Positions 7,187-13,939 of a stretch of DNA of 37,948 nucleotides are shown in pieces. The first letter of the stretch is position 1. Each line of letters starts with the position of its first letter. The stretch covers positions 1-37,948 of the forward strand of contig CAIWCC010000233.1 of assembly GCA_903911085.1 (NCBI GenBank), written 5' to 3'. Position numbers and translations under genes: made by a program. The DNA is from an uncultured Bacteroidales bacterium (lineage in GTDB: Bacteria; Bacteroidota; Bacteroidia; Bacteroidales; Paludibacteraceae). The notes beneath the pieces are model-generated. The model searched no databases. It saw only the letters and a program-made list of their open reading frames with translations, and was not told the DNA's origin.

Positions 7187-7291
7187 CTAAACTGCCAACA
7201 TCCTTACCAGCTGATAAAATCCGTAAGGCATATCGGCTAGGCAAAGAAAAAGTAGAATAGCTAGGATTATTTTGATTGGCAATAACCCCAT
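7187..7291 (-). pseudogene. N-terminal piece of a DUF6804 gene
   Basis: It reads MGLLPIKIILAILLFLCLAD then MPYGFYQLVRMLAV and stops, matching residues 1-33 of the intact DUF6804 protein at 15057-15344. The ATG overlaps the stop codon of the archaemetzincin-like gene (TGATG), so the two were once translationally coupled. The rest of the gene continues at 5779-5909, beyond YhcG copy 2. Confidence 0.75.
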
Positions 7292-7914
7292 CAGTTGTAA
7301 TCCGTAAGTTTCTTTTTACACTCCACACAAAACTTCATTTCCTCCTTGTCAACTTGTTTTATGGTTCCACGGGCATCGTTCATCAAGCAGGTTGGTGTTA
7401 CACTGCAATGATTCAACCCTAAACAATGTCCAAGTTCATGATTACTGACTTTTTGTAGTCTGACTCCAAATAACTTCAAATTTCTTTTTATCCGAAAGGT
7501 CGAAACCACTGCTGTAGTGCCTGGACAATAGCTTAAACCCAGAATACCCCATTCCTCCGAGTTCCGTTGACGATATTTTATAGCAATGTCTTTTTCTGTT
7601 ATAAATAACTGATATCGATTGGATTTGAACTTTCTCAGTATCTTATTGCCTTCATAACGAGTACCACTTTTAGCCAGCAAATCATTTGTTAGGGGAATAG
7701 GTTTTTCTATTACAGGTTTTATGCCATAAAACTTTTCAATTCCTTTTACTAATATGGCAATGGTCTGCTTATCAACTTTTCCCAATGGAATTACGTACAT
7801 TTTTGGGATAAGATTTGCTTCTTTTGTAATAACATTCTTAGCAGCTTGTTTTGCCGATGTGTTACAGTTGAAAATGAAAAAAGTACAAATAATAATTATG
7901 CCTATACGATTCAT
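7291..7914 (-). CDS. Archaemetzincin-like zinc metalloprotease, probable lipoprotein
   Basis: I start this at the ATG giving MNRIGIIIICTFFIFNCNTS: a hydrophobic signal followed by Cys (FNC), so a lipoprotein or exported protein is likely. The 207-residue protein has the zinc motif HELGHCLGLNH (159-169) with Glu160 as base, followed by Cys170, Cys176, Met178 and, 17 residues later, CVEC. This is the archaemetzincin pattern, except that five instead of four residues separate the two cysteines after the last histidine. Archaemetzincins are small aminopeptidase-like proteases. A longer frame up to 8127 is an artefact of reading through a DUF805 remnant out of frame. It overlaps a broken DUF6804 gene. 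Confidence 0.82.
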   Translation of the reverse strand: MNRIGIIIICTFFIFNCNTSAKQAAKNVITKEANLIPKMYVIPLGKVDKQTIAILVKGIEKFYGIKPVIEKPIPLTNDLLAKSGTRYEGNKILRKFKSNRYQLFITEKDIAIKYRQRNSEEWGILGLSYCPGTTAVVSTFRIKRNLKLFGVRLQKVSNHELGHCLGLNHCSVTPTCLMNDARGTIKQVDKEEMKFCVECKKKLTDYN

Positions 7915-7951
7915 CTTAATGTATAAAATATTATATGAAGTTGTTTTTTTT

Positions 7952-7978
7952 GAGAGTTTCACTTGGAGGGAAGCTCTC
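7952..7978. repeat. Hairpin behind DUF805 remnant 1
   Basis: Arms GAGAGTTTC and GAAGCTCTC pair with one mismatch around a short loop. A related hairpin (9622-9647) stands at the same distance behind the second DUF805 remnant, which supports shared origin of the two segments. Confidence 0.45.
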
Positions 7979-7993
7979 ACTAATCCAATAATT

Positions 7994-8137
7994 CTAAACC
8001 ACCACTTTGGGGTCAGTACCAAATTCATTATCACCACTTGTACCTTCGGTGAAGCACAATACCAACAACCAGATAGCACCAACCAAAGAAATAAAACCAA
8101 TAAAAATCCACCAACCACTTTTATCAATATTACGCAT
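7994..8137 (-). pseudogene. DUF805 C-terminal remnant 1
   Basis: The minus strand reads NIDKSGWWIFIGFISLVGAI then WLLVLCFTEGTSGDNEFGTD, PKVVV and stop. This is the C-terminal end of a DUF805 (YhaH-type) membrane protein, with the usual GWW, LIPL-like membrane helix and GDNxYG tail. The N-terminal membrane helices are missing. A second copy lies at 9664-9840 at about 80% DNA identity by eye. Confidence 0.75.
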
Positions 8138-8192
8138 TAGTACCTTATCTTTCAAATTGGTGTAATTTTTGGCGTAATTTTTTAATATAAGT

Positions 8193-8420
8193 CATTATAT
8201 CAGCTAATTAAAGTGTCCAAAAAATCCGATATTTAGCAGCCTTAATACCGAAAAAACGGCACGTCGGAATACTCCGTTTGCGATAATTTGTGTAATTTGC
8301 GTTCAAACTTTTTTTCGAAAATATGCAAGATAAGTCTTAAAATCATTCCGATTTATCGGAATTAAAATCCGTTTTAAATCCGCTTAATCAGTGTAATCCG
8401 CGTTCCATTTCTTTGTTTTG
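8193..8420. repeat. Dispersed intergenic repeat, copy B
   Basis: Shares ordered blocks with copy A (85-316), including TTAGCAGCCTT, GCGATAATTTGTGTAATTTG plus CGTTCAAAC, and TTAATCAGTGTAATCCG. It contains an extra ATTCCGAT-TT-ATCGGAAT palindrome near 8345-8362. The gene-free stretch 7915-8518 thus consists of a DUF805 remnant plus this repeat. Confidence 0.6.
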
Positions 8421-8518
8421 TTCTGACTTGTCCAGCTTAGACGTACAAAAACTGACAGGCTAGGTAACCATAAAACCAATGCTTCTATTTTGGCTAACTT
8501 ACTTATCGAAAATTCATT

Positions 8519-9553
8519 TCAGTGTTCATTCTCTTTTTGCAATTGGCTTACTATTAAACTCCTAAGCTCTTCTTTATCTGGCATGTAAAATTGGTATTTG
8601 TTTACAAAAAGTTGCGATGAAATGTTGTGCATTGCATATTGTACAAGCAAATCGTCCTTTTCTTTTGCAAGTACTATACCAATAGGCGGATTGTCGCCTT
8701 CCACATTTTCTTCGTTTTCAAAATAACCCAAATACATATTCATTTGCCCAACATCTTGATAACCAACCTTTTCTTTTTTTAAATCAATAAGCACAAAACA
8801 TTTGAGTATGCGGTGGTAAAAAACCAAATCGACATAATAAGGTTTGTTTCCCAATGTAATGCGGTATTGACGACCGATAAAAGCAAAACCTTTGCCCAAT
8901 TCAAGCAAAAAATCCTGCAAATGGTCAATAAGGCGTGTTTCCAGTTCTGATTCGCTCAGGTGGTAAGGTTCTGGTATTTTCAGGAATTCCAACACGGCTG
9001 GCTCTCTGATAATGTCTTTGGGAAATTCGATTAGTTGACCCTGTTTAGCCAGTAGCAGAATTCCCTCTTTATCTTTTGATGCTGCTAAACGGAGGAATAG
9101 AGACGACTTTTTTTGACGTTTTAGTTCTCTGACATTCCAATTTTCGTTTTGCGATTGTACCTCATAAAACTGTCTTTCCAACTCATTATCAATAGGAATA
9201 AGTTCGCAAAAGTGCGACCACGTTAAACGGTCGAATTTTCCAGACACTGTCTGGAAAATTGGGTATTTGATAAAAAATTGCCGCATCATATACATATTGC
9301 TCAAGCTAAATCCTTTGCCATGTGATAACGACAAATCTTTCGACAAATTAGTGAGCAAAGCTTTTCCATATTGAGCCTTAATTTTACCACCCTGCTCAAA
9401 TTCAACAATATGCTCACCAATTTTCCAATAAGTTTCTACCATATTGGAATTGACAGCTGCCACGGCTTTGCGATAACCGTTGGAATATGTTTCAGAAATT
9501 TTACCTATTAAATGCTGATAACCATCTGTATGAACATCTATTTTGTTTTCCAT
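8519..9553 (-). CDS. DUF1016/YhcG family PD-(D/E)XK nuclease, copy 3
   Basis: The 344-residue protein has a DUF1016 N-domain (YRKAVAAVNSNMVETYWKIG near 27-46, LSKDLSLSHGKGFSLSNMYM near 70-89, TWSHFCELI at 111-119) and a C-terminal nuclease with YYVDLVFYHRILKC and IDLKKE, the D...DxK pattern of PD-(D/E)XK enzymes. It is probably a cytoplasmic DNA endonuclease with a role in defence, by family inference. A perfect 27-bp palindrome encodes residues 99-107 (IFQTVSGKF). An 8-bp inverted repeat lies 17-47 bases upstream of the ATG. The next gene upstream is about 940 bases away, so it has its own transcript. Confidence 0.9.
   Translation of the reverse strand: MENKIDVHTDGYQHLIGKISETYSNGYRKAVAAVNSNMVETYWKIGEHIVEFEQGGKIKAQYGKALLTNLSKDLSLSHGKGFSLSNMYMMRQFFIKYPIFQTVSGKFDRLTWSHFCELIPIDNELERQFYEVQSQNENWNVRELKRQKKSSLFLRLAASKDKEGILLLAKQGQLIEFPKDIIREPAVLEFLKIPEPYHLSESELETRLIDHLQDFLLELGKGFAFIGRQYRITLGNKPYYVDLVFYHRILKCFVLIDLKKEKVGYQDVGQMNMYLGYFENEENVEGDNPPIGIVLAKEKDDLLVQYAMHNISSQLFVNKYQFYMPDKEELRSLIVSQLQKENEH
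9234..9260. repeat. In-frame perfect palindrome in YhcG copy 3
   Basis: Arms AATTTTCCAGACA and TGTCTGGAAAATT (13 bp each) are exact reverse complements around one central base. Position within the protein matches the palindromes of copies 1 and 2. Confidence 0.9.
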
Positions 9554-9570
9554 ATATTCGCAATTATATC

Positions 9571-9600
9571 ATGTCCAAAATTAAATTATAACTTGGACAT
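9571..9600. promoter_or_regulatory. Inverted repeat upstream of YhcG copy 3
   Basis: ATGTCCAA (9571-9578) and TTGGACAT (9593-9600) are perfect 8-bp arms separated by 14 bases. A TAATTTTG box (9583-9576) overlaps the proximal arm, which would suit an operator covering a promoter, though no -33 box is clear. Confidence 0.4.
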
Positions 9601-9621
9601 CATTCTAAATTTTTTCTTAAT

Positions 9622-9647
9622 GAGGGCTTCTCTCCTAGTGAAGCCTC
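9622..9647. repeat. Hairpin behind DUF805 remnant 2
   Basis: Arms GAGGGCTTC and GAAGCCTC pair with one bulge. It is the counterpart of the hairpin at 7952-7978. Confidence 0.45.
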
Positions 9648-9663
9648 ATAAATTTAACAATCT

Positions 9664-9840
9664 CTAAACCACCGCTTTTGGGTCTGAACCATACTCATTA
9701 TCACCACTTGTACCTTCGGTGAAACACAATACCAACAGCCAGATAGCACCAACAAGTGGTATTACACCAATAAAAATCCACCAACCACTTTTGCCAATAT
9801 CATGCATTCGGCGCACAAATATTGCTATCTCAAATGTTGA
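9664..9840 (-). pseudogene. DUF805 C-terminal remnant 2
   Basis: The minus strand reads FVRRMHDIGKSGWWIFIGVI, PLVGAIWLLVLCFTEG, TSGDNEYGSDPKAVV and stop. This is the conserved DUF805 C-terminal half (RRxHDxGKSGWW). An in-frame stop lies a few codons upstream of the homologous part, so the gene is broken. It is fused on the upstream side to other gene fragments (9855-10150). Confidence 0.8.
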
Positions 9841-9854
9841 CTGAAAACATCAAA

Positions 9855-9942
9855 TTAATTCTGATCAAATTCCTGTTTTGAAATTTGAATACCTCCAGAA
9901 GCTTCTGGATCGTTAGACTCTTTAATTGTAAATGTCAACCCT
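9855..9942 (-). pseudogene. Duplicated C-terminus of the 134-residue secreted protein
   Basis: It reads LTFTIKESNDPEASGG then IQISKQEFDQN and stop, nearly identical to the end of the protein encoded at 14542-14946. It joins directly to a DUF2233 fragment at a TTAAGGGTTG sequence (9945-9936), which is also the junction sequence at 14545-14536. Confidence 0.75.
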
Positions 9943-10150
9943 TAACCTTAAAGAATTTAGCGAAATCATAGAAGTTGATTTCTTCATTTGAAATGGCAAA
10001 AATCACATCGTTATTTGGTAGAATGCCAACACCATTTCTGATATTTAGATTAATAGACCCTGATTGAAACAAACTATTTATCTCTCCATCTACCACTAAC
10101 ATTGGTCCCGATTGTGTGGCAAACCGAACATATCTTACGCTTTCACAAAC
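9943..10150 (-). pseudogene. Central fragment of a DUF2233 (phosphodiester glycosidase) gene
   Basis: The minus strand reads VRYVRFATQSGPMLVVDGEI, NSLFQSGSINLNIRNGVGIL, PNNDVIFAISNEEINFYDFA and KFFK. The ATQSGPMLV and IRNGVGI motifs are those of the DUF2233/NAGPA phosphodiester-glycosidase family. The C-terminal third is missing here and replaced by the end of an unrelated gene. The missing part can be seen at 11939-12145 and 14428-14540. Confidence 0.75.
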
Positions 10151-10243
10151 TATATTTATAAAAGAATACCCTATTTGTCCGTTTTAGCCCAATTAATGCC
10201 GAACTGTTAGTTCATATAGACTAAACGTCAATAATCGGTGTTT

Positions 10244-10344
10244 AATCGGACATTTATCGGACATATCGGACATTTATCGGACATTAAATTTAAAATTCAA
10301 TTCTTCTCACAACTTCGGCATAACTTCGGCATAACTTCGGCATT
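10244..10344. repeat. Two short tandem-repeat blocks
   Basis: An ATCGGACAT-type unit occurs four times (10244-10284) with 9-11 bp periods, and AACTTCGGCAT occurs three times in a row (10311-10344, period 11). They lie in the gap between the ATP-binding protein gene and the broken genes. No function can be assigned. The remaining part of the gap 9554-10493 (10150-10240 and 10345-10493) shows nothing recognisable. Confidence 0.6.
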
Positions 10345-10493
10345 CAAATGCTGTTAACAATTTTATATTTAGCCAAATTCGTTTCCCCTTCTCTTAGTAT
10401 AACTTTTTTCAATTAAATTATATCGGATATTACTTTCTAGACTAAAGCTCATTTTTAATTGACTAATAAATGACTAAATTGACCTACAATTGA

Positions 10494-11816
10494 CTATTGA
10501 TTGACTATTTCATAGTAACTTCCAGCCCCATATCCATTGTTAATCAGCAATTTAAATCCATTGACCAAATTATGCAATTCATTGGTTGCCATCTGTCTGG
10601 ATATTTCATTTATCTTCTGATAATCGTTATTTGTAATCCTCCCTTTTTCTTTTACATACAACATGGCTTTTATCTGTCTTTCGTTCAGCCCCAACTCCCG
10701 CAATTCCTCCCCCGAATAACTGTCTTTAATCAATTGTACAATAAAACCACCACCATCTTCTTCCATTAGCGGAGCAGGCAGACCAGCAGCTTTGCACGCA
10801 TCTACAATTTTCATGATGCCACTGCCCCACGAATCAATATAACCACCACGAAAACAGGCTTCGGCAAGTACAGGATTCCGTGGATAAGAAGAATGTGCCT
10901 TGGTGAGTTTATCAAGTGTTATGCCGTCGGGTAATATACCGTGATTCCAAACGGTCAGTTTTGAGTCGTACACACGAATTTGAGTGGGCGCACCCATATA
11001 ATTGCGATGTACAAGTGCATTCAGCAGCATTTCGCGAAGTGCTACTATCGGATATTCAAGTGTTTCAACGCGATTCATTCCTTCAAAAGTGATATTCCGA
11101 ATCAAGAACTTATAATCGAGCGTGCGTAATACTTTGTCCAACACCTGAATAAGATTGCCTTCTTCCAATTCCTGAAAACGAATGGTAAAACCATCGTTAT
11201 CAAATTTGCCAATTTTTACAAAGGTATTAGGATAAAATGCTCCTGGGTCTTTTCCAAACAAAACAATGGCGGCTCGTTTAAGCTGTCCGTTTTTGGCCAA
11301 CCGCAGCTTTTCCAATAGTTCTGGAGTTGTAAGTCCATCAATTTCTGGCAGGCGACCAGCCTCTTCTGCTTTTCGCAGAAAAATCTTTACTGTTTTTTCC
11401 TCAATATCTTCAAAAGTAGCTCGTGTTTCAATCACATCATCCCAAGTTTGCCCAGCACGTTTGAGCAGAAACTCATTGAGCGAGGCTCCCGTCAATTCTT
11501 GCTTTACACTGCCACTGCGAAAGTAATACCTGCCGCGCAACGAAATAGGCACTGAATAAGGCAAAACGATAATTTCAATAATGTGTATATCGCCATACGG
11601 CAATAGATTTACTTCGGTGCTAATGCCTAAATTGTTTTTTATCTTGTTCGGAATTTCATCCATCAGCCTTTTGTAATCGTCCAAACCAATAACATTACCC
11701 ACATCGTCTTTGCCAATATATATCCGTCCGCCCTGAGCATTGGCAAAACCACATATCCACTTCAGATAATCATCGTGCCACGACGACTTGTATTCTGTAT
11801 TTTGACTTTCAGGCAT
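10494..11816 (-). CDS. AlbA_2/Schlafen-type ATP-binding protein
   Basis: The 440-residue protein begins MPESQNTEYKSSWHDDYLKW, the standard opening of AlbA_2 (Schlafen-like, formerly 'divergent AAA_4') proteins, with CGFANAQGGRIYIGKDDxGNVIG near 23-44. Residues of about 240-350 form a GHKL-type ATPase region (LREMLLNALVHRNYMG near 261-276, with the conserved Asn/His, and GGYIDSWGSGI near 326-336). The C-terminus (about 375-440) is a winged helix. Such proteins act as putative transcription regulators or defence effectors; Schlafen-like domains can be nucleases. It has its own ATG and no close neighbours in operon distance. The family is firm; the exact role is not. Confidence 0.88.
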   Translation of the reverse strand: MPESQNTEYKSSWHDDYLKWICGFANAQGGRIYIGKDDVGNVIGLDDYKRLMDEIPNKIKNNLGISTEVNLLPYGDIHIIEIIVLPYSVPISLRGRYYFRSGSVKQELTGASLNEFLLKRAGQTWDDVIETRATFEDIEEKTVKIFLRKAEEAGRLPEIDGLTTPELLEKLRLAKNGQLKRAAIVLFGKDPGAFYPNTFVKIGKFDNDGFTIRFQELEEGNLIQVLDKVLRTLDYKFLIRNITFEGMNRVETLEYPIVALREMLLNALVHRNYMGAPTQIRVYDSKLTVWNHGILPDGITLDKLTKAHSSYPRNPVLAEACFRGGYIDSWGSGIMKIVDACKAAGLPAPLMEEDGGGFIVQLIKDSYSGEELRELGLNERQIKAMLYVKEKGRITNNDYQKINEISRQMATNELHNLVNGFKLLINNGYGAGSYYEIVNQ

Positions 11817-11938
11817 AGTGCTTATTGTATTAATTTATAATTTATGTGTCAATTCATTTGACGATTGATTTCTTAATATTTTTTGTGTTGTAAAGAAAAA
11901 GTAGAATGCAAGAAATATTAATTCTTAATTCTTAATTC

Positions 11939-12168
11939 TTAATTAAAAATCACCCCTATCATCACCCCAAATTCACCCTCGGTGCTTACCAAATCTTTTT
12001 CAGGACAATACATTCTTGACACAAATCCATCAAGGAACAAGGCATTTTTACAACCGTTATCTTTAAAGAATTTAGCAAAATAATAGAAGTTGAATACTCC
12101 TTTTGAAATGGCTAAAATGATATCGTTATTTGGTAGAATGCCCACACCATTTCTGATATTCAGATTTT
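11939..12168 (-). pseudogene. C-terminal fragment of a DUF2233 (phosphodiester glycosidase) gene
   Basis: It reads LNIRNGVGILPNNDIILAIS, KGVFNFYYFAKFFKDNGCKN, ALFLDGFVSRMYCPEKDL and VSTEGEFGVMIGVIFN. This is the C-terminal third of the same family as 9943-10150, with an in-frame methionine at 12145 that makes it look like a 68-residue gene. The catalytic N-terminal part is absent, so it is a remnant. The gap 11817-11938 holds only AT-rich TTAATTC repeats. Confidence 0.75.
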
Positions 12169-12182
12169 AAAGCACTGGAAAT

Positions 12183-12213
12183 AAAAAACCCGCTAAATTA
12201 AACGGGCTTTTTT
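12183..12213. terminator. Terminator of the DUF4160-DUF2442 pair
   Basis: AAAACCCG (12185-12192) pairs with CGGGCTTTT (12203-12211) around a ten-base loop, flanked by A- and T-runs. It is a classic bidirectional intrinsic terminator right at the end of the DUF2442 gene. Confidence 0.8.
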
Positions 12214-12487
12214 AGTTTTCATGTTTGTACGCATTAAAATTACCTAGTATTTGCTCTAAATGATATACTTCGTTGGAGTCATCAAACGAAAATCCATTAC
12301 CAAACAAATACCATTTTTTTCGCTGTAGAGGTGTTAATTTTTTTATGCTTGGAAATTTAGACACTGGCACTAGTATCAAACGACCATCTTCTAACTGAAT
12401 GTTTATTTTACCTCTTTGTTCAAAGGTTATTTTTTTTATTTTAGGTGCTACATTCCAAAAACCCTCTATTTGTGGATTTGATTTCAT
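12212..12487 (-). CDS. DUF2442 family protein
   Basis: The 91-residue protein shows the DUF2442 layout: a beta-hairpin with INIQLEDGRLILVPVSKFPS (about 29-48), TPLQRKKWYLFGNGFSF (about 52-68) and an acidic VYHLEQIL end. It starts two bases after the stop of the DUF4160 gene and ends in a terminator, so the two form a tight bicistron. DUF4160 and DUF2442 genes are often paired in bacteria and in mobile regions; a toxin-antitoxin type relation has been suspected but I cannot show it from sequence. It is small, soluble and probably DNA- or partner-binding. Confidence 0.82.
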   Translation of the reverse strand: MKSNPQIEGFWNVAPKIKKITFEQRGKINIQLEDGRLILVPVSKFPSIKKLTPLQRKKWYLFGNGFSFDDSNEVYHLEQILGNFNAYKHEN

Positions 12488-12489
12488 AA

Positions 12490-12768
12490 TTATTTTACTT
12501 TAATTATTTGTATAGGTTTACCTTGTATAAAGTTATTCCATTGCTTAACTAATTCCTTTTGATAAGTTTTGGTTATTTCCAATACTTCATTTTGTTGCTT
12601 TTGTGTTAATTCACCCGCTTTAGCGATTTCTAAAGTTGGTTCGAGCCATATTTTACAAAGCTCCTGCATCGATTTTTTACCTACATGCACATGCATCCTA
12701 TTTTCATACATATCTGTAGGGTAAATAATGAAAATCCAAATATCCATGAAAATGAGTATTTTAGGCAT
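12490..12768 (-). CDS. DUF4160 family protein
   Basis: Starting at the ATG giving MPKILIFMDIWIFIIYPTDM, the 92-residue protein matches DUF4160: a short hydrophobic strand pair, then ENRMHVHVG near 22-30, where family members have a conserved HxHV motif, and a helical C-terminal half. An upstream GTG (12807) would extend it by 13 residues, but the promoter box at 12810-12817 places the transcription start at about 12803, inside that extension, so the ATG is preferred. It is the first gene of a two-gene operon with DUF2442. The role is unknown. Confidence 0.78.
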   Translation of the reverse strand: MPKILIFMDIWIFIIYPTDMYENRMHVHVGKKSMQELCKIWLEPTLEIAKAGELTQKQQNEVLEITKTYQKELVKQWNNFIQGKPIQIIKVK

Positions 12769-12809
12769 AGGCGTGTTTGTTGTTTTTTCTTTCAGTTTAA
12801 ATTCCACTG

Positions 12810-12841
12810 CAAATATACAAATACTTTGGCACTATGCACAA
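12810..12841 (-). promoter_or_regulatory. Promoter of the DUF4160-DUF2442 operon
   Basis: The minus strand has TATATTTG (12817-12810) as -7 box and TTGTG (12841-12837) as -33 box, 21 bases between TTG and the -7 box. It fixes the ATG at 12768 as the start of the DUF4160 gene, with a leader of about 35 bases. Confidence 0.6.
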
Positions 12842-12855
12842 TTTACACACGATAT

Positions 12856-13081
12856 TTAGAAACTGAAATGTCGACCATATTTTTTACCATCAGTGGCAGT
12901 TGTAAAGTAATTCTTTACAACTGAATTAGCTTCCAACTCACTGTCTTTTAATATACTGGATATATGTTGTCCAATGTTTTGCTTAGAGGTGGCAAAAAGT
13001 TCAGCCAGCTGTTGTTGATTCAGCCTAATGCTCCCATCTTTGGCATAAAGCGATGCTCTTACCAGAGGCGTATTTGTATGA
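12856..13081 (-). pseudogene. RhuM-like N-domain fragment with palindrome
   Basis: It reads NHTNTPLVRASLYAKDGSIR, LNQQQLAELFATSKQNIGQH, ISSILKDSELEANSVVKNYF, TTATDGKKYGRHFSF and stop. This aligns with the helix-turn-helix part of the RhuM protein encoded just upstream. It follows the stop of that gene directly and has no start codon. A 27-bp inverted repeat (12897-12923) lies in the SVVKNYFTTAT segment. Confidence 0.7.
12897..12923. repeat. Palindrome in RhuM fragment 3
   Basis: Arms CAGTTGTAAAG and CTTTACAACTG (11 bp) are exact reverse complements with a five-base centre; total length 27. Outer seven bases of each arm match the palindromes at 13726-13752 and 14047-14073, the inner bases differ but still pair. 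Confidence 0.85.
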
Positions 13082-13939
13082 TTAAATCTGCTCTAAAATT
13101 GAGTTTAGAATCTCAGCCAATGAGTTTTTGTCCATTTTAGAAAAGGCAAACCATTTTTTGCCTAAGTCTTTGAGTGAAGCACCGACGTGATAAACTTCGT
13201 TTTCGTCAACAATAAGAAATCGGTCATGGCTTTTGTCAAACGATTTTAGCGTAAAGTTTCCGTACTGGTCATTGGCTTTTTGCACATCAAGGACTATCTG
13301 CTTGTTCGTGTTTTTGGTAAGCAACAGCACCTTCACCCCTTTCCCTTTTTTAGATAGATGAGTGAGTGTATTCTCGTCTATGTAATTGTCAATCAGCACT
13401 ATGCTTTTTGTGGCAGAACGGATAATTTTAGAAGCTAATTCATAAGCATCAAAAACTTGCCCATCGAAAAACACGCCTTGATTTGGTATTGCTGATGATT
13501 GTATTTGAAGTGAAATTGCATTTACTTTTTCTGTGAGATTTTCTACATGGTTTTCAATGCGATTCATTCGTTGATTTATTGCATATCCCTTTAGTAAATA
13601 ATCTCTTAAAACAGTAGTCGCCCAAATTCTGAATTGCGTACCTTGCTTTGATTTAACCCGATAACCCACCGAAATAATGACATCTAAGTTGTAGTATTTT
13701 GTTTTGTATTTTTTTCCGTCAGTGGCAGTTGTCAAGGAATCCTTGACAACTGAAATTTGTTGTAACTCATTTTCATTAAAGCAATTATTAATGTGCAAAC
13801 TGATATTTTGCTTTGTTTGCATAAAAAGCGTAGCCATTTGCTGCTGGGTGAGCCAAACGGTTTCGTCTTCTATTCTTACCTCAATTCGTTCGGGTAGTTC
13901 GTTTGATTGATATAATATGATTTCGTTTTGCATTGTCAT
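13082..13939 (-). CDS. RhuM/ORF6N-type protein with PLD-like C-domain
   Basis: I start at the ATG giving MTMQNEIILYQSNELPERIE; the next ATG (13933) is equally possible. The N-terminal part (about 1-130) is a RhuM-type DNA-binding domain: VWLTQQQMATLFMQTKQNIS near 29-48, YYNLDVIISVGYRVKSKQGT near 87-106, FRIWATTVLRDYLLKGYAIN near 108-127. The C-terminal part (about 165-285) resembles a phospholipase-D-like fold (SIVLIDNYIDENTL, then HDRFLIVD and GASLKDLGKKWFAFSKM) with HxK changed to HxR. RhuM is named from a Salmonella pathogenicity island; ORF6N/KilA-type proteins are often phage-linked. A perfect palindrome lies in the SVVKDSLTTAT segment. Another RhuM fragment is fused in frame upstream. 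Confidence 0.85.
   Translation of the reverse strand: MTMQNEIILYQSNELPERIEVRIEDETVWLTQQQMATLFMQTKQNISLHINNCFNENELQQISVVKDSLTTATDGKKYKTKYYNLDVIISVGYRVKSKQGTQFRIWATTVLRDYLLKGYAINQRMNRIENHVENLTEKVNAISLQIQSSAIPNQGVFFDGQVFDAYELASKIIRSATKSIVLIDNYIDENTLTHLSKKGKGVKVLLLTKNTNKQIVLDVQKANDQYGNFTLKSFDKSHDRFLIVDENEVYHVGASLKDLGKKWFAFSKMDKNSLAEILNSILEQI
13726..13752. repeat. In-frame perfect palindrome in the RhuM gene
   Basis: Arms CAGTTGTCAAGGA and TCCTTGACAACTG (13 bp) are exact reverse complements around one central base. It encodes the SVVKDSLTT part of the protein. Confidence 0.9.

Noticed and set aside
7915-8127. N-terminal extension of the archaemetzincin-like protein with a membrane helix
   Set aside because: The extension is the out-of-frame translation of a DUF805 remnant, and it begins at a TTG codon; a proper signal peptide starts at 7914.
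5389-9260. Diversity-generating retroelement target sites as explanation for the palindromes
   Set aside because: No reverse transcriptase gene, template repeat or adenine-specific variation is visible in the window.
12769-12807. GTG start for the DUF4160 protein
   Set aside because: The -7 box at 12810-12817 places transcription start inside this extension, and family members start at MPKI-like residues.
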